Assembly (NCBI GenBank): GCA_002399975.1
Contig: DHER01000076.1
Location: 1-15,394, forward strand
DNA length: 15,394 nt
Direction: 5' to 3'
Origin: Firmicutes bacterium UBA4845
GTDB lineage: Bacteria; Bacillota; Clostridia; Tissierellales; Sedimentibacteraceae
A program made the translations under genes and the position numbers. Of the stretch, positions 1-7,016 are shown piece by piece. Within the stretch, counting starts at the first letter, position 1, and every line of letters starts with the position of its first letter. A model generated the notes under the pieces. It had not been told where the DNA came from. It made no database searches and worked only from the letters and a program-made list of their open reading frames with translations.

Positions 1-262
1 CTTTTATTTAGTGCAAAGGTTATACTTTTGTGCAAATTTTTTCTTTTGATTAGCAAATATAGAAAATCGGGTAGATTTACACTTGTTATATTATTTTAAT
101 ATGAGGTAGGAAATAAGCAAGGACCATATGGAGATGGTTTTTGTGGCTGTGATTTTTTTATTTATTTTTGTAATCCGTTTTATTGTACACTTCTTGGTAT
201 AAACTATAGTTATAAAGAGATCTGGAAGTCATGGTGTATCAGCCAAATATTAAAAGGAATAC
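1..262. other. Left-edge non-coding stretch
   Basis: No gene of normal size is supported here. The stretch is AT-rich, with two direct copies of GTGCAAA at 11-17 and 30-36. A 24-codon hydrophobic ORF at 128-202 is discussed in the findings but is not called as a gene. Confidence 0.5.
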
Positions 263-291
263 TTGAATTTGACATTTTTATATTGTATAAT
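263..291 (+). promoter_or_regulatory. Sigma-A-type promoter ahead of the riboswitch
   Basis: A -35 box TTGAAT (263-268) and a perfect -10 box TATAAT (286-291) are separated by 17 bases. Transcription would start near 298, about 50 bases before the riboswitch aptamer, which is the expected placement for a riboswitch leader. Confidence 0.65.
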
Positions 292-345
292 ATTGGTTAC
301 CAGACAAAACTTTACAAAATTTGCAATGCTTATTATACGACTTTA

Positions 346-445
346 AATAATTGAAAAAAGCAAACCGGTTGAAAGACTGGGACGCAAAACTTTGAAGTCT
401 AAGGCATGTTGTTGTGCTATGACGGTTCGGTCGCTAAAAATTATT
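346..445 (+). promoter_or_regulatory. Cyclic di-GMP-I (GEMM-I) riboswitch aptamer
   Basis: The sequence carries the hallmarks of the c-di-GMP class I aptamer. They are GCAAACC at 360-366, a first hairpin (CCGGTT/GACTGG) closed by a GAAA tetraloop at 371-374, GGGACGCAAA at 379-388, a short ACTT/AGT hairpin and a CTAA tetraloop-receptor-like element near 399-402. A second arm follows and ends in GAC...GTC (421-432). The outer helix can be AGC (359-361) with GCT (433-435), extended by AATAATT (346-352) with AATTATT (439-445). The family senses the second messenger c-di-GMP. Here it sits in the leader of the phosphatase/kinase operon and ends about 130 bases before the first gene. Confidence 0.88.
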
Positions 446-471
446 GGCTTATATTTTAGTGGCTATTTTTA
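429..471 (+). terminator. Riboswitch-controlled terminator (expression platform)
   Basis: GGTCGCTAAAA (429-439) can pair along its whole length, with G-U pairs, with TTTTAGTGGCT (454-464). The loop is 14 bases and ATTTTTATAAT follows. The 5' arm is the same segment that closes the 3' side of the aptamer, so aptamer and terminator are mutually exclusive. That arrangement predicts that bound c-di-GMP prevents termination (an ON switch). The pairing is visible; the direction of regulation is inferred. Confidence 0.55.
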
Positions 472-574
472 TAATATGCTCCTTTTTGTATGACATACAC
501 TTTACACTGTTGTATTGTTGCTATTTAAATAACTAAGCAAAAGTATACTGAGTAATTGTTTAGGAGATGTGGAA

Positions 575-1360
575 ATGATCGATATGCATAGCCATATTTT
601 ATTTGGTGTAGATGATGGGGCTAAAGTCATTGGCGATTCATTAGTATTAATTGAAGAAGAAGTCAGAAAAGGTGTAAGTCATATAATTTTGACGCCTCAC
701 AACGGTAAGGGGTGTGTAAATCTGCACCCTGAATTAGTCAATGAAAATTTTAAGATGTTAAATAATCAGATAGTCGAAAAAAATATAAAAGTAAATCTAT
801 ATTTGGGAAATGAAGTTTATCTTGGCAAAAATTATTGTGAAACCATTTGGCAGGAATCTTTTTATACTTTAGCCGACTCTGACTATATTTTGATTGAATT
901 TGGCATTGTGGATACTCCGAATATCATACCGGAAGCATGCTATGAAGCAGTGATTAAAGGATATATTCCCATACTGGCCCATGTTGAAAGATATGAATTT
1001 TTGTATGATAATAAGCAGTTAATCAGTGACATATTAAGTGAAGGAGCACATTTCCAGATAAATGCATCTTCCATAACAGACAAGCAGAATAAAGAAAGCA
1101 ATAAATTTGTACATTATTTATTAAAAGAGAGGCTGGTGAGTTTCGTTTCTTCTGATGTACATAATTCAGGTACTCGTGGCTTTCATCTGGATGAAGCATA
1201 TTGCATTGTCAGAAGGTTATATGGTGAATTGTATGCTAATAAAATATTCTGTTTAAACCAACAAAATATTATTATGAATAAATATTTTGACAGCCCCGAA
1301 CTGGTATGCAGTACCGATGGAGTTATGTTGAAGATATTTAGCAGAAGGAGTTTATTATGA
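575..1360 (+). CDS. CpsB/YwqE-type protein-tyrosine phosphatase (PHP fold)
   Basis: This is a cytoplasmic metal-dependent phosphatase of the CpsB/CapC family, which removes phosphate from the tyrosine-rich tail of the cognate BY-kinase and so resets polysaccharide or cell-surface control. The PHP metal ligands are visible: HSH (H5, H7), TPH (H42), GNE (E80), AHVER (H136) and SDVH (D194, H196). The length of 261 residues is normal for the family. I chose ATG 575 because AGGAGA (562-567) lies 7 bases before it; an upstream GTG at 569 sits only 1-2 bases from that site. The stop overlaps the next start as ATGA, indicating translational coupling with the Wzz-like gene. The operon lies under the c-di-GMP riboswitch leader. 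The family assignment is secure; the exact substrate is inferred from the adjacent kinase. Confidence 0.9.
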   Translation: MIDMHSHILFGVDDGAKVIGDSLVLIEEEVRKGVSHIILTPHNGKGCVNLHPELVNENFKMLNNQIVEKNIKVNLYLGNEVYLGKNYCETIWQESFYTLADSDYILIEFGIVDTPNIIPEACYEAVIKGYIPILAHVERYEFLYDNKQLISDILSEGAHFQINASSITDKQNKESNKFVHYLLKERLVSFVSSDVHNSGTRGFHLDEAYCIVRRLYGELYANKIFCLNQQNIIMNKYFDSPELVCSTDGVMLKIFSRRSLL

Positions 1361-2115
1361 ACAACGAAGAGTATGACGTAATTGACCTGGCGGAAATCAT
1401 TGAAATTATAAAAAAACACGTTAAGTTGCTGATTATTATACCGTTGATTTTTGCCGTTATAGGTGCTGCTGTCAGCATATGGCTTATAAATCCTGTCTAT
1501 GAGGCATCGACTACAATTATTGTCAGACAGGACAAGGGTATGGATGAAGAGATAGATATTGGAGATGTGAATCTTGGAAAGGGTTTGGTTTATACCTATG
1601 CCGAGATGGCAAGATCCAATACGGTAATTGAAAATACGCGTAAGAGGCTTGAATTGAACAATTTTGACAAGAGTATGATTACTGTGTCACCTGTCAGGGA
1701 CACTCAAATTTTAAAGATTGCCATAACAAATACAAATCCTGTGCTTGCTGCTGATGTTGCAAATACATTGGTTGAAGAGTTCACGAAAGAGATAATAAGA
1801 ATAACCAGGTCAAATAATGTGGCGGTTGTGGACTATGCGGTTGTTCCAGCGGCACCTGTGAAACCTGATAAAATGATGAATACCGTCATAGCTGCAGTGT
1901 TGGGAGAGATTTTAATTGTAATGTTGATTTTCCTGAGGGAATATATGGACAAGACTGTTAAGACGGAAAGGGATATAGAAAAATATGTAGGTGTGCCTGT
2001 TATAGGATCGATTCCAAATTTCAATCAAAGGAGCAAAAATGTATATGGAAAATTTTATGGTAAGGGAGAATCCGGGGTCACCCATAGGGGAGGCTTACAG
2101 GAAGATTGCAACTAA
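1357..2115 (+). CDS. Wzz/YveK-type chain-length regulator and BY-kinase adaptor
   Basis: This is a membrane protein of the polysaccharide co-polymerase family (Wzz domain). In Firmicutes such proteins activate a separate cytoplasmic tyrosine kinase and set polysaccharide chain length. Two membrane segments are visible, at about residues 24-44 and 173-195, enclosing an extracytoplasmic domain. A proline-containing VPAAPVKPDK stretch precedes the second helix, as is typical. The cytoplasmic tail continues with VPVIGSIP. The start overlaps the phosphatase stop (ATGA), with an AGAAGGAG site upstream. The last 25 or so codons overlap the kinase gene by 77 bases in another frame, so the final residues of this protein (from about 228) are an overprinted tail and not conserved Wzz sequence. 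The length of 252 residues is near normal. Confidence 0.88.
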   Translation: MNNEEYDVIDLAEIIEIIKKHVKLLIIIPLIFAVIGAAVSIWLINPVYEASTTIIVRQDKGMDEEIDIGDVNLGKGLVYTYAEMARSNTVIENTRKRLELNNFDKSMITVSPVRDTQILKIAITNTNPVLAADVANTLVEEFTKEIIRITRSNNVAVVDYAVVPAAPVKPDKMMNTVIAAVLGEILIVMLIFLREYMDKTVKTERDIEKYVGVPVIGSIPNFNQRSKNVYGKFYGKGESGVTHRGGLQEDCN

Positions 2116-2701
2116 TATTGAGTTTGCGAATATTGACAACAATATTAAGACTATAATGTGTACCAGTTCTATGCCGGGAGAAGGAAAAACAACAACAATA
2201 TGTAATATTGCCGGTGTATTAATAGATTTGGGTAAGAAAGTGCTGCTGTTGGACATGGATTTAAGAAAACCTGCGGTGCATAAGTGCTTTAAGCTTTCAA
2301 ACAGGGTGGGGCTGACTGACGTTTTAATCAATAAAGATGACTTCAGGGGTTATCTGAACAGTGTTTACAAGGGGCTTGATGTTATAGCCTCCGGTAGAAT
2401 TCCTTCTAATCCTTCTGAAGTTATAAATTCCAAGGCTATAAAAGAATTGATAAAAAAAATGTCTTCTAATTATGATTATGTGTTGATTGATGCACCGCCG
2501 GTTTCTGTTGTCAGCGATCCTATAACCATTGCAACTTACATGGATGCTGTGCTTCTTGTAGTTGCTTATTCCGAAACAGACGGTGAAACGGCAAGAAAGG
2601 CTGCGGATAGTTTGAGATATATTAATGCCAATATAATAGGAACTGTTTTTAATAAAGTTCCTGTAAGAAAAAAAAGCAAATATTATTATAGCTACTATTA
2701 A
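2039..2701 (+). CDS. CapB/YwqD-type bacterial tyrosine kinase (BY-kinase)
   Basis: This is a cytoplasmic ATP-dependent autophosphorylating tyrosine kinase, the partner of the Wzz-like adaptor encoded just upstream and the expected substrate of the PHP phosphatase. It shows Walker A (SSMPGEGKTT, 43-52), Walker A' (LLLDMDLRKP, 69-78), Walker B (VLIDAPP, 148-154) and a C-terminal tyrosine cluster KYYYSYY (Y215-217, Y219, Y220). The N-terminal EAYRKIA matches the oligomerisation motif EX2RX2R only in part, because the last arginine is alanine (A24). An AAAGGAG site (2027-2033) lies 5 bases before ATG 2039, supporting independent initiation inside the upstream gene. The length of 220 residues is typical. 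The assignment is firm; the downstream target of the kinase is unknown. Confidence 0.92.
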   Translation: MYMENFMVRENPGSPIGEAYRKIATNIEFANIDNNIKTIMCTSSMPGEGKTTTICNIAGVLIDLGKKVLLLDMDLRKPAVHKCFKLSNRVGLTDVLINKDDFRGYLNSVYKGLDVIASGRIPSNPSEVINSKAIKELIKKMSSNYDYVLIDAPPVSVVSDPITIATYMDAVLLVVAYSETDGETARKAADSLRYINANIIGTVFNKVPVRKKSKYYYSYY

Positions 2702-2775
2702 TTTCGGCAGAGTATGTATTCAGTGAATTATGGAAGCTCTGTCTGAAAAGAATTTTGTCTGTCTCGGTTTTATGA

Positions 2776-2792
2776 GCTTAATTATATTAAGC
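2776..2792. repeat. Inverted repeat before the first SLH gene
   Basis: GCTTAA and TTAAGC form a perfect 6-base inverted repeat around a 5-base centre, about 32 bases before the SLH gene start. It has no T-tract and so is not a terminator. It could be an operator or chance. I see no convincing promoter in the 2702-2824 gap and no clear terminator, so read-through from the kinase gene is possible. Confidence 0.25.
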
Positions 2793-2824
2793 CTGAAATA
2801 ATATTTAATTAAGGAAGGGGAAAA

Positions 2825-4696
2825 ATGAATAAAGTAAAAAGATTTACAGCCGTTGTTTTATGCTTAATAATGGTACTGGGTACAAGCTTTGCTTTTGCCG
2901 ATACCACACCGATATTACCTAAAATGGATTATAGCGGTCACTGGGCAGAACCTGTTATTCAAAAATGGCTGAACGAAGGAAAGGTTGCAGGTTATCCCGA
3001 TGGTAATTTTAAACCTGATGCCACGGTTACAAGGGCGGAGTTTGTTAAGATGGTTAACGGTATAATTGATTTTGATACTAAGGGGAAAATCAGTTACAGT
3101 GATGTTTCTGAAACTGACTGGTTCTATGATTATGTGAGCGTTGCACAGGAAATAGGCTATATTAAGGGATATGACAGCAAGTTTGCTCCAAATGATAATA
3201 TAACTAGAGAACAGGCTGCTGCTATTCTGGCAAGGATTCAGTATCTTGACGACAATAAAGCTGTAGGGAAGTTTAAAGATATTTCCAAAGTATCATCCTG
3301 GGCGAAAGGTTCTATTGGTGCTGTATTTGATGCAGGTTTTATTAAAGGATATGAAGATGGAGAGTTCAGGCCTCAGAATAATTTGACCAGGGCTGAGGCG
3401 ATAACAATGTTGGACAATGTACAGGAAAATCCGAAGAACTATGTTGTATACAAATCCGGAGCACAGATAAGCAATATTACTGTTAAGGGAGATTTTGTAA
3501 TAGCTCCAACTGTTGGCAACGGAAGTGTGATGCTGGATGGTGCTACTGTTGGCGGTGAGATTAGAATCCTGGGCAGTGGAACCGGTACAGTAACTCTGGA
3601 TAATGTGAAAACAGATAAAATATCAGTTGAAAAAGAAGGAGTAAATTTAATACTGGAAGCAGAAACAGAGATTCAGGAATTGGTGGTGGATTGTGAAGCT
3701 ACAATTGAAAATAAGGGTTCTGAGATTCCGAAGACGGTTATAAATTCTAACGAAAGTGTTACTTTATTAGGTAAATTCACAGGGGTTACTGTTGATGGAA
3801 AAGGTAACGTTGTTCTGGACAATGCAGAAATTAAGGTACTGACAGTTGAAAAAGCTATAGATATTATTGGCAATGGCAAGATTGACAAGCTGATTGCCAA
3901 TGTAGACGGAATAAGATATGAAAAGGATGTAAAAATAGGGGAGTTTGTACTTGGAGAAGGCGTAATATCAGAGCCGGCATTAATTAAGGATGATCAACAA
4001 CCGTCAGACTACAGCAGCAGCGGCAGAAACGGAGGTGGTAATGAAACACCGGAGGAAGAAGAATATGTACTCCAGGTTACGCTGAAGTTCCCGGATGATA
4101 ACAAGGTTTATACTGTTAATACAAGTAAGTATTCAGATAGCGACGTTCTTTTTGATTTTGTCGTAGAGGAATCAACGACAGTTCTTAACGGAACAGAGTA
4201 TTCTTCAGTTGTTGAAAAATATATTAACGAAATGGATACAAGATTTAAGGATATAACGGTTAATTCTTCAAAGCTTTATTCTGAACAAGGATGGAATAAG
4301 GTAATGGCATATTTGGATGGCACAACTGTAAGGGATGATATGGAAAGCTTGAAGCCAAAGTTAATGGACAACATTGTAGATAAAAGTGATATGATGGCAG
4401 TGCTTGCCCTATATAACAAGATAACTGATGCGGACATTAGTAAAATAAAAGAAAATATTGCTGATATTAATTCTTACACAGTTAAATATAACGGAGAAGA
4501 TTTGAAATATTCCATCAAATCTGCCAAGGGCGGTCTTGCTCTTAACGAAAACAAGGCAATAGCTGATTTTATTCTGGAGCAGTTCAAAAGCATAAAGGTT
4601 GAGGATTTTGTCAATAAATATGGCAAAGTTACGGTTACAGCAAAATATGGAGAAAAAGAAGCTGTAATATCAATGGATGCGTTTAAGCTTAAATAG
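2825..4696 (+). CDS. Secreted SLH-domain surface protein with beta-repeat region
   Basis: This predicted exported protein is held on the wall by S-layer homology domains, which bind secondary cell-wall polysaccharide. A signal peptide spans about 1-25 (cleavage after AFA). Three SLH domains follow at about 35-78, 91-135 and 149-195; their TRAE/TREQ motifs (VTRAE, ITREQ, LTRAE) are intact. Residues 205-385 are valine/aspartate/glycine-rich short repeats that resemble a beta-helical or beta-sandwich stalk, as in other clostridial SLH proteins. A low-complexity linker rich in Ser, Gly and Glu (388-413) leads to a C-terminal domain (about 414-623) that I do not recognise. The start is supported by AAGGAAGGGG (2811-2820). 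Its position after the kinase gene suggests co-expression with it. The SLH call is firm; the role of the C-terminal domain is unknown. Confidence 0.88.
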   Translation: MNKVKRFTAVVLCLIMVLGTSFAFADTTPILPKMDYSGHWAEPVIQKWLNEGKVAGYPDGNFKPDATVTRAEFVKMVNGIIDFDTKGKISYSDVSETDWFYDYVSVAQEIGYIKGYDSKFAPNDNITREQAAAILARIQYLDDNKAVGKFKDISKVSSWAKGSIGAVFDAGFIKGYEDGEFRPQNNLTRAEAITMLDNVQENPKNYVVYKSGAQISNITVKGDFVIAPTVGNGSVMLDGATVGGEIRILGSGTGTVTLDNVKTDKISVEKEGVNLILEAETEIQELVVDCEATIENKGSEIPKTVINSNESVTLLGKFTGVTVDGKGNVVLDNAEIKVLTVEKAIDIIGNGKIDKLIANVDGIRYEKDVKIGEFVLGEGVISEPALIKDDQQPSDYSSSGRNGGGNETPEEEEYVLQVTLKFPDDNKVYTVNTSKYSDSDVLFDFVVEESTTVLNGTEYSSVVEKYINEMDTRFKDITVNSSKLYSEQGWNKVMAYLDGTTVRDDMESLKPKLMDNIVDKSDMMAVLALYNKITDADISKIKENIADINSYTVKYNGEDLKYSIKSAKGGLALNENKAIADFILEQFKSIKVEDFVNKYGKVTVTAKYGEKEAVISMDAFKLK

Positions 4697-4716
4697 GCTA
4701 TTTACAAGATATGTGC

Positions 4717-4747
4717 TAGGGGAAAGTGTTATGCTTTCTCCTGTTTT
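4717..4747 (+). terminator. Weak terminator or attenuator between the SLH genes
   Basis: GGGGAAAG (4719-4726) pairs with CTTTCTCC (4734-4741), including one G-U, around a 7-base loop, and TGTTTT follows. It ends only a few bases before the AGGAGG (4752-4757) of the next gene. It would therefore more likely reduce than block downstream expression, or mark an mRNA 3' end after processing. Confidence 0.5.
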
Positions 4748-4762
4748 AATCAGGAGGATAAA

Positions 4763-5740
4763 ATGAAAAAATTTATAAAAATATTTTTGGTAATATTGAT
4801 TTTTGCTTTGGGATCTATATATACTGATGCTGCGGAAACAGTTGGTAGTATAGAATTTACCGATCTTTCAGAATCATATTGGGCATATGATGGAATAGTA
4901 AGGCTAACGAAGGCAGGTATTATTGACGGTTATCCTGACGATACCTTCAAACCTGACGGAAATATTACAAGGGCAGAGCTTGTGAAGATTTTAAATCAGG
5001 TGTTTTTATTTAATGAAAAACAGGAAACATCAATGTTCAGTGATGTAACAGAGAATGACTGGTTTTATGAATATATTGTGGCAGCGCAGGAAGCAGGATA
5101 TGTTGATGGTTATCCTGACGGCACTTTCAAGCCAAACGGTCTTATTACAAGACAGGAGTTTTGCAAGATGCTTGCGGAAATAAATAATCTTACAGAACTG
5201 GCATATGATAGTTATCCCGTTGACGAGATTTCTCAGTGGGCTGTGGAATATGTAAAGAAAGTTGTTTCCAACAGGATTATGCTGCCTGACTCAGAAGACA
5301 GGTTCAGGGCTTTGGATAATGCCACAAGAGCAGAGGTGTGTGATGCCTTGGCTAAGTTCATAATTGTTAATGATCCGGTTGATGGAGAAACAAACAGTTC
5401 TTTTTCAGGAGATTTAGGTACAAATGGTTCCGGGAATAATACCCAGGAGGATATGGACAATATCATGAACAGAGTTGTCAGAAGACTTGAGCTTGGGGTG
5501 ATTCCTAATCTTACAACTGAAGGACAAAAGGAAATTATTAACGATGTTACTGTTAATATGAACAAATACATGGAGGACAACAGACATGATTACAAAACAG
5601 CAGCTAAAGAGACATATGAGAAATATAAGCTGCTTTCTACTGAGGAGAGGGATGTTTTAAAATCGGAAGTAATGAAACAGAATGCAATGGCTGATTTGCT
5701 TCAACTGCAGGTATTCTTTTTCCCTGACAAGGAGCTGTAA
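4763..5740 (+). CDS. Secreted SLH-domain protein with helical C-terminus
   Basis: This predicted wall-anchored exported protein has 325 residues. It has a signal peptide at 1-24 and SLH domains at about 31-77 and 92-137, both with GYPD.TFKP and ITR[AQ]E motifs. A third at about 152-197 keeps TRAE but has lost the GYPDG element. A Ser/Gly/Asn-rich linker (205-228) leads to a charged, mostly helical C-terminal domain (229-325) of unknown function. AGGAGG (4752-4757) lies 5 bases before the ATG. It is shorter than the preceding SLH protein and lacks its beta-repeat region. Its C-terminal KETYEKYKLLSTEER motif resembles a stretch of the next gene's product, hinting at a shared module or a functional pairing. 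The SLH role is firm; the specific function is unknown. Confidence 0.87.
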   Translation: MKKFIKIFLVILIFALGSIYTDAAETVGSIEFTDLSESYWAYDGIVRLTKAGIIDGYPDDTFKPDGNITRAELVKILNQVFLFNEKQETSMFSDVTENDWFYEYIVAAQEAGYVDGYPDGTFKPNGLITRQEFCKMLAEINNLTELAYDSYPVDEISQWAVEYVKKVVSNRIMLPDSEDRFRALDNATRAEVCDALAKFIIVNDPVDGETNSSFSGDLGTNGSGNNTQEDMDNIMNRVVRRLELGVIPNLTTEGQKEIINDVTVNMNKYMEDNRHDYKTAAKETYEKYKLLSTEERDVLKSEVMKQNAMADLLQLQVFFFPDKEL

Positions 5741-5745
5741 ATAAC

Positions 5746-6462
5746 ATGAAAAAGGTTTTAAAAGTGGCTGGAATTTTGTTGTTGGTAGTTATTGTAGCTG
5801 TTGCTACTGTGTTTATATGGCAGAAGGATAATATTAACGCCATGATAAGTGGATCTTCAGAGGGTTCTGAAGAAATTGGAGCACAAATTGATTCTGAGCG
5901 TGAGGAATTTAAATCACAAATTGAAAAATATACTTCAAATACTGTGACCGATATTTCTGCGGAAGATGAAAAAAGGCTGCTGGCTGGTCAGATTTCTTTG
6001 GAAGAAATATATGAAAAATATAACTATCCGGTTAAAGAAAATGAAAACAATGAGAGTTCTCAAAATGTCAGCCAGCAAAGTGATGAAAAGGATAGTGTAA
6101 GTTCTGTTGACAATGCAGTTGGTGTGGGAATAGGAAAAATGTATGCTTTAAAGGCAAGTTATGTGAGCAAAATTGGTGAACTTGGGAAAAGTGCGTATAG
6201 TCGATATATGGCTCTTCCAGAAAATGAGCGCACTTCAAATAATAAAAAGAAAATTGTTACTGATGCGGTTAATTCGGCTGCCGGATTAGAAAGGGACTGC
6301 GACAGTGAGGTGGAAACAGTTCTGTCAGAACTTGAAGAGCAGCTTTCGGAGCTTGGTTCAGACAGTATAGAAATAATAAAGGTACTCAGAAAAGCTTACA
6401 ATGATGAAAAAAGCCTCAAAAAATCGTATTATATAAGCTTATTACGGGAACATGGCCTGTAA
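5746..6462 (+). CDS. Membrane-anchored helical protein of unknown function
   Basis: I do not recognise a family. The protein has 238 residues: a short basic N-terminus, one strong membrane segment (about 5-25) that could be a signal anchor, and an extracytoplasmic part. That part has a charged helical stretch (45-95), a Ser/Asn/Gln/Glu-rich linker (98-122) and a second helical region (130-238) with coiled-coil character at about 183-204. The start lies 5 bases after the preceding SLH gene stop, and the AAGGAG (5729-5734) lies inside that gene, so the two are translationally coupled. Residues 147-163 (KSAYSRYMALPENER) resemble residues 282-296 of the SLH neighbour. The arrangement suggests a membrane partner of the SLH protein, which is inference only. 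Confidence 0.75.
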   Translation: MKKVLKVAGILLLVVIVAVATVFIWQKDNINAMISGSSEGSEEIGAQIDSEREEFKSQIEKYTSNTVTDISAEDEKRLLAGQISLEEIYEKYNYPVKENENNESSQNVSQQSDEKDSVSSVDNAVGVGIGKMYALKASYVSKIGELGKSAYSRYMALPENERTSNNKKKIVTDAVNSAAGLERDCDSEVETVLSELEEQLSELGSDSIEIIKVLRKAYNDEKSLKKSYYISLLREHGL

Positions 6463-6510
6463 GTGATTGATAATACATTGGATACATTTACATTATGGGA
6501 TTTATTTTAC

Positions 6511-6770
6511 GTAAGCAAACATTTGCAGGGACGCAGGAAATATGGTAAAATTTATGAATAAAATAGGTAACACCCTGTGGGCACAGAGTAATCGCAATGG
6601 CGTTTAAATTCATTTAAGGGTCAGCTATAGCCGGTTTTTAAAAATCAATAGGCAAATTGCGGTTGACGTTGGGAGTTTCGGAGGAAAGAGCAAGAAATCC
6701 ATAAGGAATAATGGTAAGAAAAAAATAACCCTTGATGAATAATTTCCGAAACTACGAAATTTCATATTTC
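6511..6770 (+). ncRNA. Candidate structured non-coding RNA
   Basis: The gap between genes carries several long complementary segments. GCAGGG (6525-6530) can pair with CCCTGT (6573-6578). AATCGCAAT (6590-6598) pairs with ATTGCGGTT (6655-6663), 9 pairs with one G-U. AGTTTCGGA (6674-6682) pairs perfectly with TCCGAAACT (6745-6753). A smaller hairpin, GAAAT/ATTTC at 6756-6770, is followed by TTGTTTTCT and might end a transcript. A possible promoter is TTGATA (6467-6472) with TACATT (6489-6494), spacer 16. No ORF with a ribosome binding site is seen. I cannot match it to a known RNA family by eye, and the strand is inferred from the surrounding genes. It could instead be an untranslated leader or degraded sequence. 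Confidence 0.38.
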
Positions 6771-7016
6771 TTGTTTTCTCATGTTCCTCTTCCATCTAGA
6801 TAAGCTCTGCTCGCTGATTTCAAGATTTGCTGAACAATCTATTAGGCTGTACAGTAACTGCTGGGAGAAGTTAAGTTGTTAGTATTGGTGTGATTACTTT
6901 TCAATAGGGGTTATACAGTGTGGCTGCAGGCGCTTGTTAATAAATCACTTCGCGATAATATTATTGCATGTGGTATCCATGTAGTCATATTATAGAAGTT
7001 TTTGTAAGAGGTATAT
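6771..7016. other. Non-coding stretch before the GT51-like locus
   Basis: No coding or strong structural signal is seen apart from a weak promoter candidate (separate entry) and the TAAGAGG ribosome binding site (7005-7011) of the next gene. Confidence 0.4.
6934..6961 (+). promoter_or_regulatory. Possible promoter of the GT51-like locus
   Basis: TTGTTA (6934-6939) and TAATAT (6956-6961) are separated by 16 bases and lie about 55 bases before the start at 7017. The -10 box matches the consensus only moderately. Confidence 0.3.

Noticed and set aside
569..574. GTG at 569 as the phosphatase start
   Set aside because: It lies only 1-2 bases from the AGGAGA site; ATG 575 has proper spacing and gives the typical MIDxHSH start.
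2707..2745. Terminator after the kinase gene (GGCAGAG with CTCTGTC)
   Set aside because: The 7-pair stem has a loop of over 20 bases and no T-tract, so it is unlikely to stop transcription.
6516..6540. A second c-di-GMP-I riboswitch, because GCAAAC and GGGACGCA occur close together
   Set aside because: The two segments are too close to hold the GNAA-capped hairpin, the CTAA receptor is missing, and the downstream arm does not fit the class. The match is probably chance.
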